A stretch of DNA of 64,000 nt, from positions 1,736,001 to 1,800,000 of the forward strand of contig BSBN01001251.1 of the NCBI GenBank assembly GCA_027924645.1, read 5' to 3'. The stretch's first letter is position 1; every line of letters begins with the position of its first letter. Below, piece by piece: positions 58,835 through 64,000 of this stretch. Under the pieces are notes generated by a model. It saw only the letters and a program-made list of their open reading frames with translations. It made no database searches and had not been told where the DNA came from. This stretch comes from Cunninghamia lanceolata. Its lineage: Eukaryota > Streptophyta > Pinopsida > Cupressales > Cupressaceae. The translations under genes were made by a program, and so were the position numbers.

Positions 58835-59752
58835 TGTTAGAAATGAAAGCACAACTACTTCAATGGAAATCTGATTCAAATATGTTTAATAATCTTATAC
58901 CAGTGTATTATCAATGGAGATTGCATCAAAACAAAAAACCCACTACAGAGAAAATATCAAACATGAAGAACTCAACATAATGACACAATGTTTACGTGGA
59001 GAAAAACCCTTCCAAGTAAAAAACTCCAACAGGAAAGAGGCACAATTTTGTATTAATCTGTAAAAGATTGTACAATACATCAACAACACAACTCTCTCCA
59101 CCAGTCTTCAATCCGACAGCATTCCTGCAGCACTTGAGTACCTAAAACCTATATTGCAACAACACGTACAATGGCAAATACTTATAGAAGTATTTTCCCT
59201 CCAATCTAGGCATCCACTTTCTCTCTCCTAAGATTCCCCCACATGCAAACATTAAATATCGTCATACATGCAACCACCACTTGTCAAAAGATGGCCATGC
59301 AAAGTTGGGTGCCCATGGTCAAGAATAGCATCTTATGACACATCATAACCATCATAGATACCACCAAAGTGTATCTTCCCAAGATGGGCATCTGGGGCTA
59401 AACATAGAAATTTACAACTCATTAATATCTGTCATATGTGTCATAGTGTCATAGAATATTATGACAACTTGCAGTTGTCATAGATTCTTTACATGCACCC
59501 ACCAAACATTATGACGTGCATCATATATGATAAAAATAGTAGATTCTCCCAAGGTGGTGCCTACACTCATTTACTCATGAGTTTTACAATTGCCAATAGT
59601 AAATATCACTCCTTAATTACCTTCGGTGACTTCAAAATTACCACTGCCAGTGAAACTACCTCATTCCCTTATGGGTAATTACAAATTACAAATAATAAAT
59701 GGAATAAATACAATATTGGAATTTACAAGGTTAATGGCATCTTATTCCAACA
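58835..59752 (-). repeat. Element I 3' LTR
   Basis: 918 bp, TGTTGGAATAAG...CTAACA on the minus strand, directly after AGTGGGAGAA. TGATA at 58830-58834 may be half of a target duplication. Confidence 0.75.
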
Positions 59753-59809
59753 TTCTCCCACTTCAGATTATACCTTGTAAATCAACCCATAGGAAATCAA
59801 AAGAAACAA

Positions 59810-60444
59810 TCAGGTACTAGAAACAAGGCCCATGGCCTCTCTACACCACATGAACCTCTCTGTGCTCACAGGTTTGGTCAGTGAATTTGCAACATTCTCC
59901 TGAGTGTCTATCTTCTTTAGCTCAATCTCTCCATTTGCAACCAACTCTTGAACAAATTGATACTGAACATCAACATGCTTAGTCCGAGCATGACACATAG
60001 GATTCTTAGCCAAATAGATAGCACTTTGGTTATCACAACCAATCTGAATGATCCTACAATCAAATCAAATACTTGTACACATTCTCCTCAACCAAATTGC
60101 CTCCTTAGAGACATGAGTAGTAGCCATATACTCTGCTTCTATGGTGGACAAAGCAAATGTGGGTTGCCTATTACTCATCCAACTCATTGCTCCTCCAAAC
60201 AGATTAAACACATAGCCACTAGTGGACCTTCGACTATCTAAGTCACCTGACCAATCTGAATCAACAAATACCTGTATGTCCAAAGATTTATCAGCACTAT
60301 TAGTACCAGAATAAACCAAACAATAATCAAGAGTACCTGCAAGATATGTAAGCACTCTCTTCACATAATTCCAATGCTGTCTACAAGGGTTAGACATAAA
60401 TCTACTCAAAACTCTGACTGCTTGGGCACTATCTGGTCTAGTGT
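59810..60444 (-). pseudogene. Element I RNase H
   Basis: Copia RNase H with NTRPDSAQAVRVLSRFM, VKRVLTYLAGTLDYCL, FVDSDWSGD, STSGYVFNLFGGAMSW, LSTIEAEYMA, CDNQSAIYLA and TKHVDVQYQF. All expected acidic residues are present. A single TGA (60065-60067) interrupts the frame. The RT-proximal part is missing at the J junction. Confidence 0.87.
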
Positions 60445-61463
60445 TGTTGGGTGAATATTTTGTCTTCAACTAACTAAAGGCAAAATGGTTATATCAACCA
60501 CAGTGTGATGAGAATAATCTCTCCTCTCAGAAAGGGGAGGCTCCCTTCTTATTGCTCACTACAATCAACAAGTACTTAACTAGATTTATGTACACTATAA
60601 ACTAACTTGGAGATGGTGCCATATCATCCATTTCTCTTTTTTCAGAAATGATGTTTCAATTTAATCCTTACAATGTATGATAAGCTCACAAACTACTTAT
60701 TGGAACAATAATAACCAATATCAAGGTTGAATGAACATAAGAATATCCAAAATGATACCGGTGTGAAATAAAATAGAAATTCACAGAAGCACAAAGTCTT
60801 TCGTAATTTCTTTTGCTGACTTGGAATGATAAATATATAGTGTAGAGTGTATCCCAAAGTCTCCACTGTATGCTATCAAGAGATTTAAAGAATATGAGAA
60901 ATAAATAGCAGCTCAAAGTCTTATAATATTTCCAACTCACGAACATAGAATATAAATTCCAAAGCAATGTTGCAGCACAAAGACTCCAAAATCAGCTTAA
61001 GATCACCTCCCAGATTATATGAATTCCCAATACTTATTTAATCAATTGCATAAGACGGTGCAAGAGAAAAGACATAAGAACATCTCTCATACACTACAAG
61101 TAGATTCCCAAAACCAAGTTTGAATGCTCACTTGCTTTCTTATTATTGATAAAATATTGATTTACAAACTTGAACACAAAGTCTCAAAAATGCTTCTCAA
61201 TTTTGGCAGAGTTTTGCTTCAATAACTAAAAAGTACTTAATTACAAATAGGTCCTCTCTATTTATAGTGAGAGGCCATGATAAAAATTAGGAAAAATACA
61301 ACTAACTTGACTTATTCAACAGGAAGAGTCCTTATTGATTTGGGACTTTCCTGATTTTTACATGTAATTGCATCTTTAAAATGTATATGTAAAAATGTCC
61401 AAAACTAAAAACAAACTACATATGGAAATACAAAAATATACTAAAGCATGAAAACTTGAATCA
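60445..61463 (-). repeat. Element J putative 3' LTR
   Basis: On the minus strand it follows GGGAGTGCAAGT, a weak polypurine tract. It starts TGATTCAAG, contains TATAAATA (plus 61259-61266) and ends CACCCAACA where element I RNase H begins. The second copy is not in the window. Confidence 0.5.
61259..61266 (-). promoter_or_regulatory. TATA box in element J 3' LTR
   Basis: TATAAATA within CACTATAAATAGAGAGG on the minus strand: a strong plant core-promoter match lying downstream of the J ORF, as in an LTR. Confidence 0.55.
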
Positions 61464-61703
61464 ACTTGCACTCCCATTCTTCTTCAGATAATCCTCGTAC
61501 ATAGTGAACACTGTTTGCATTTCTAGGCTATCAGGACCAACAGTGTTTTTGAAAATCACACGAGCTCTGATTATTGCATCTTTTACTGCTATAGCCACTT
61601 TTTCATGACTTGTCAACTTGGCCTTTAGATTATCCAAAGTTAAATGGTTGTCCAGAATATTATCCAGAGAGGCGACTGAAAAAGTTTTGTCTTCAAACTC
61701 CAT
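61461..61703 (-). pseudogene. Element J ORF, C-terminal part
   Basis: 80 codons overlapping the end of the larger frame by 11 bases. Probably the same protein after a frameshift. Rich in Lys/Asp/Leu, with NLKAKLTSHEKVAIAVKDA. Ends in TGA at the LTR edge. Confidence 0.55.
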
Positions 61704-62472
61704 CTAAAACATACTCTGGGAAACTCCTTACAGATGCAGCTACATATACCAAGTAAGATGTCATATAGAATTTGGATGTGGTCGACACCTTGGTTAATTG
61801 CTCATGAAGAGCATTACTGATCTGTTCACCCCAAAAAATATTATGTTTGCCTTGAAGGATGATTTTGATGTAGGGATACATCCACTCATGGAAAGTGGAG
61901 AACGAAGGTAGCCTTCTAACTCTGTTGAGAAGAGTTATCAAGTCACTAACCTCTTTTACAAAGTCACGTCTTGGAAAAAATTTTGGCCATCTGGAGAGAT
62001 TAGACCTGGCAGTTTTTAGCCATTTAGTGTTTATGATCCTTTTGGCTTTCTTAGTATTCTTGTCATATTCCTTTTGAGCAATATTGAAATCAAGCTCTAC
62101 AATTTCCTCTACACCAGGACACATGAACATTTTGTCTATGAACTCTGCATCCAGCCTCATTATCACATTGCCATGTGCATCTGCCACTGTCCTGTTGTCT
62201 CTATTGAAGAAGTGAGCTACTTGGAGGACAAAATCAGTATTATGAGCTGCTACGGGAAAAGATGCAACTAAATGAATATTGTTGTCTATAATCCTTTTCA
62301 TATAGTGGCTTAGATTATCTTGTTTTGTCCTTTCCACAAATTTGGCCATATCAACATGGCCAATCTTCGTATTTTGTATCTCATCTACATTTGATGTGAC
62401 TGAAGTGACAGGGAATACACCCTGGTATTTATACTTCATTGCTTTGGCTTTCTTAGGAGAGGAATCGATCAT
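61693..62472 (-). CDS. Element J ORF, protein of unknown function
   Basis: 259 open codons from the ATG at 62472 (MIDSSPKKAKAMKYKYQG). The frame is also open upstream to a CTTGTTGCAG sequence near 62525, so the true start may be further 5' or in an earlier exon. It has features of proteins often labelled 'putative plant transposon protein': GNVIMRLDAEFIDKMFMCPG, a Trp/Pro-rich middle (SRWPKFFPRRDFVKEVSDL) and WGEQISNALHEQLTKV followed by FYMTSYLVYVAAS. The last part is loosely like a stretch of element C ORF2. No catalytic motif or signal peptide. Family name and function are not certain. Confidence 0.6.
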   Translation of the reverse strand: MIDSSPKKAKAMKYKYQGVFPVTSVTSNVDEIQNTKIGHVDMAKFVERTKQDNLSHYMKRIIDNNIHLVASFPVAAHNTDFVLQVAHFFNRDNRTVADAHGNVIMRLDAEFIDKMFMCPGVEEIVELDFNIAQKEYDKNTKKAKRIINTKWLKTARSNLSRWPKFFPRRDFVKEVSDLITLLNRVRRLPSFSTFHEWMYPYIKIILQGKHNIFWGEQISNALHEQLTKVSTTSKFYMTSYLVYVAASVRSFPEYVLDGV

Positions 62473-62722
62473 TTGAAAGGTGAACTCCTTTGGTTGAGAA
62501 CAAGACTTGATAATCTTGCAGAAGTAACTGCAACAAGAGAAGGCATGATTTTGTAGTGTTAGGGAAAAATTGGCATTTAGGAAACTGCATTATTGAAAAT
62601 CATGATCAAAAGCGTGAGCTTGAAGGGGCTAGAGAGAAATTAGAGTGAAGAACTAAGTGAAAGCAGGCTAAGGATAGCAATTTGAAAAATTCTCCAGTGT
62701 TAGAAAATTTTTAGGAAGTGAG
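62473..62722 (-). other. Upstream of J ORF, possible splice acceptor
   Basis: On the minus strand TTCTCTTGTTGCAG lies about 50 bp before the ATG, in an otherwise open frame. It resembles a 3' splice site. I could not locate the donor. Confidence 0.35.
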
Positions 62723-63829
62723 TGCACAGGGGGCAAAAATCGCCACCCTTGCATGTAGGGGGAATTGTATTTTGTGTCAGGGCAGCAATTTTTACCACTC
62801 CTACATAGAGTGAAAAAACTCTGCAAGTGTATTGGCGGGTAAAAATGTTGCTTGTGCATTGGGATTTTTCTTAGGTAAATCTTCTCATCACAAACTTTGT
62901 GTAGGGGCAGAAAAAATCGCCGCCCTTACACTTAGGGTAAAACATGAAAAACAAAGACATGGGCGGCAATCTTCACCTCCCATGCATTTCTTGATAAAGC
63001 ATAACATATATGCATTGGTGATGAAAATCACCGCCCATGCATATGGGGATAAAATAGATCATTTTGTATGGGCGGCGATAATCTCCACCAATACACTTAT
63101 GACAATTGAGAGCAATATGCATAAGTGATGATTATCGCCACCCTTACATATTAAGGGAAGTTTTGTCTTTAGTGCGAGTGGTGAAAATCACCGCCCCTGC
63201 TAATCTCAGTTTTTTTTAAACAAAAACATGTATCTAGAGTTTTTATGGATAGGCAGTCGAAATTGCCACATTTGTATAACTAGAAACACAAAGACAAAAA
63301 TAAAGTCTAAAAACTAAAACAAAAACCCTAAAACGAATAGACGTCTATGAAGGAAATCATGAAAACTATAAACGATTTTAGAGATTCTACCAATACAAAA
63401 ACTCTGAAACTAGTGCTATTAACAAAAGGAAAAGGAATGATTCAAAAGAAGAAATCATGAAACAAAATCATGAATAAAACTTACCTAGATGGCGAAAACC
63501 TAGTTTGAATCCAAGAAAAATCCTCAATCCAAAACGCGCACCGGAAACGTCCAAGTGTTTGCTTAAATGAATCTCAGAGGCAAATAGACAAAAGTAAAAT
63601 GAAAACTAAGAGTGATTTAAAACATATAAACGACTCACAAAACATTCACATGAAGTTCATTAAATGCACTAAGTGTGAACTTCGAGATGCACGAGCGGCA
63701 CTTTTTGTCACCCCTGCACTTAGGGAACATCAATACCAAACATGCAATGGCGGTGATTGTCGCCGCCCTTGCATGAGAGAAGTTATAACACCCATATGCA
63801 ATGGAGGGGATTTTCACTGCCCTTGCATG
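62723..63829. repeat. Array of dyad-symmetric repeats
   Basis: At least 13 imperfect copies of a 30-35 bp palindrome, roughly TGCANNGGCGGTGA then TCACCGCCCNTGCA. They start at 62723, 62773, 62828, 62898, 62956, 63011, 63065, 63118, 63173, 63246 (weak), 63688, 63741 and 63795. Spacing is about 50-70 bp, with a gap of about 410 bp between 63277 and 63688. The copy at 63741-63775 has 16-bp arms with two mismatches. Spacers are unlike each other and AT-rich. Every copy can fold on either strand. Confidence 0.85.
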
Positions 63830-64000
63830 CACAACAAAAAAATTCTAACTCCTTAAAACCACCAAACCCTCAAGTTTAGTAAGTTTGCTACTTGATCTAT
63901 AAACGCAAACTTTAAGAGACCAAGATGAGAAGATACTCAAATGAATTCTCAAGAGCTATAGGACCATGCACGAGGGAAAGAAGATTCACCTCAAATTATG
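63830..64000. other. Window edge, nothing recognised
   Basis: AT-rich sequence beyond the dyad repeats with no open frame or LTR end. Confidence 0.5.

Larger units (their letters stand above)
58835..60444 (-). mobile_element. 3' end of copia-type retrotransposon I
   Basis: Minus strand: RNase H (60444-59815), polypurine tract (GTGGGAGAA) and 3' LTR (59752-58835). Cut at its upstream side by element J near 60445, so RT, integrase, gag and 5' LTR are not in the window or were lost. Confidence 0.8.
60445..64000 (-). mobile_element. Element J, 3' part of a probable non-autonomous LTR retrotransposon
   Basis: Inserted in element I RNase H. On the minus strand, from the right edge: a dyad-repeat region, an ORF of unknown function (62472-61461), then a sequence with a TATA box that looks like a 3' LTR (61463-60445, TGATTC...CCCAACA). 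No RT, integrase or protease motif is visible. The other end lies beyond the window, so element status is inferred from the LTR-like 3' end and position. Confidence 0.55.

Noticed and set aside
62723..63829. Dyad-repeat array as a CRISPR array
   Set aside because: Repeats are imperfect and spacing varies. The setting is a plant retroelement and there are no cas genes.
1..64000. tRNA or rRNA genes
   Set aside because: None seen by eye. The tRNA-like signals are short primer-binding complements beside LTRs.

Overview
The window looks like transposon-filled intergenic DNA from a large seed-plant genome. A gymnosperm is possible, but I cannot prove the species. I found no convincing intact host gene and no rRNA or tRNA gene. 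Nearly every coding signal belongs to LTR retrotransposons of the Ty1/copia and Ty3/gypsy superfamilies. They show plant hallmarks: TGGTATCAGAGC-type primer sites (initiator Met tRNA), TG...CA LTR ends, GGGGGA polypurine tracts and 5-bp target duplications. Most are broken by stops and frameshifts. A large share of the stops are TAG where the family has Gln (CAG), as expected from decay of methylated CHG sites.

Layout. 1-2906: no feature recognised. 2907-20715: copia element A (+). Its gag is split twice: by a 2.6-kb ATCATC/TGACGTCA-rich insertion (5244-7858) and by complete copia element B on the minus strand (8142-15169). Its 3' LTR is cut short at 20715. 20716-21730: AT-rich sequence with 62-bp tandem repeats. 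21799-29145: element C (+), a complete, fairly young LTR retrotransposon with identical-length 1107-bp LTRs and a perfect CCATC duplication. C has no protease, integrase or reverse transcriptase. It carries a zinc-knuckle gag and a second ORF of about 1000 codons. C landed inside an unrecognised minus-strand reading frame (29322-29146 continuing at 21798-21735).

29850-37561: gypsy element E (-), with the order gag, protease, extra RNase H, RT, degenerate RNase H, integrase. 37565-44782: gypsy element F (+), with only 213-bp LTRs and a 1311-bp solo LTR in its integrase. 44783-58828: remains of copia element H (+), split by a 2.3-kb solo-LTR-like insertion (45147-47470) and by complete copia element G (47725-55211). 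G itself holds a truncated LTR fragment. 58835-60444: the 3' end of copia element I (-). 60445-64000: the 3' part of element J (-), probably a second non-autonomous LTR element. It has an unusual ORF and, beyond it, at least 13 copies of a roughly 33-bp dyad-symmetric repeat.

The elements form a nest: B and an unknown insertion lie in A, C lies in an unknown frame, K and G (and probably F) lie in H, and J lies in I. The best candidates for something undescribed are element C with its pol-free coding capacity, the dyad-repeat array beside the J ORF, and the RNase H placement in E.
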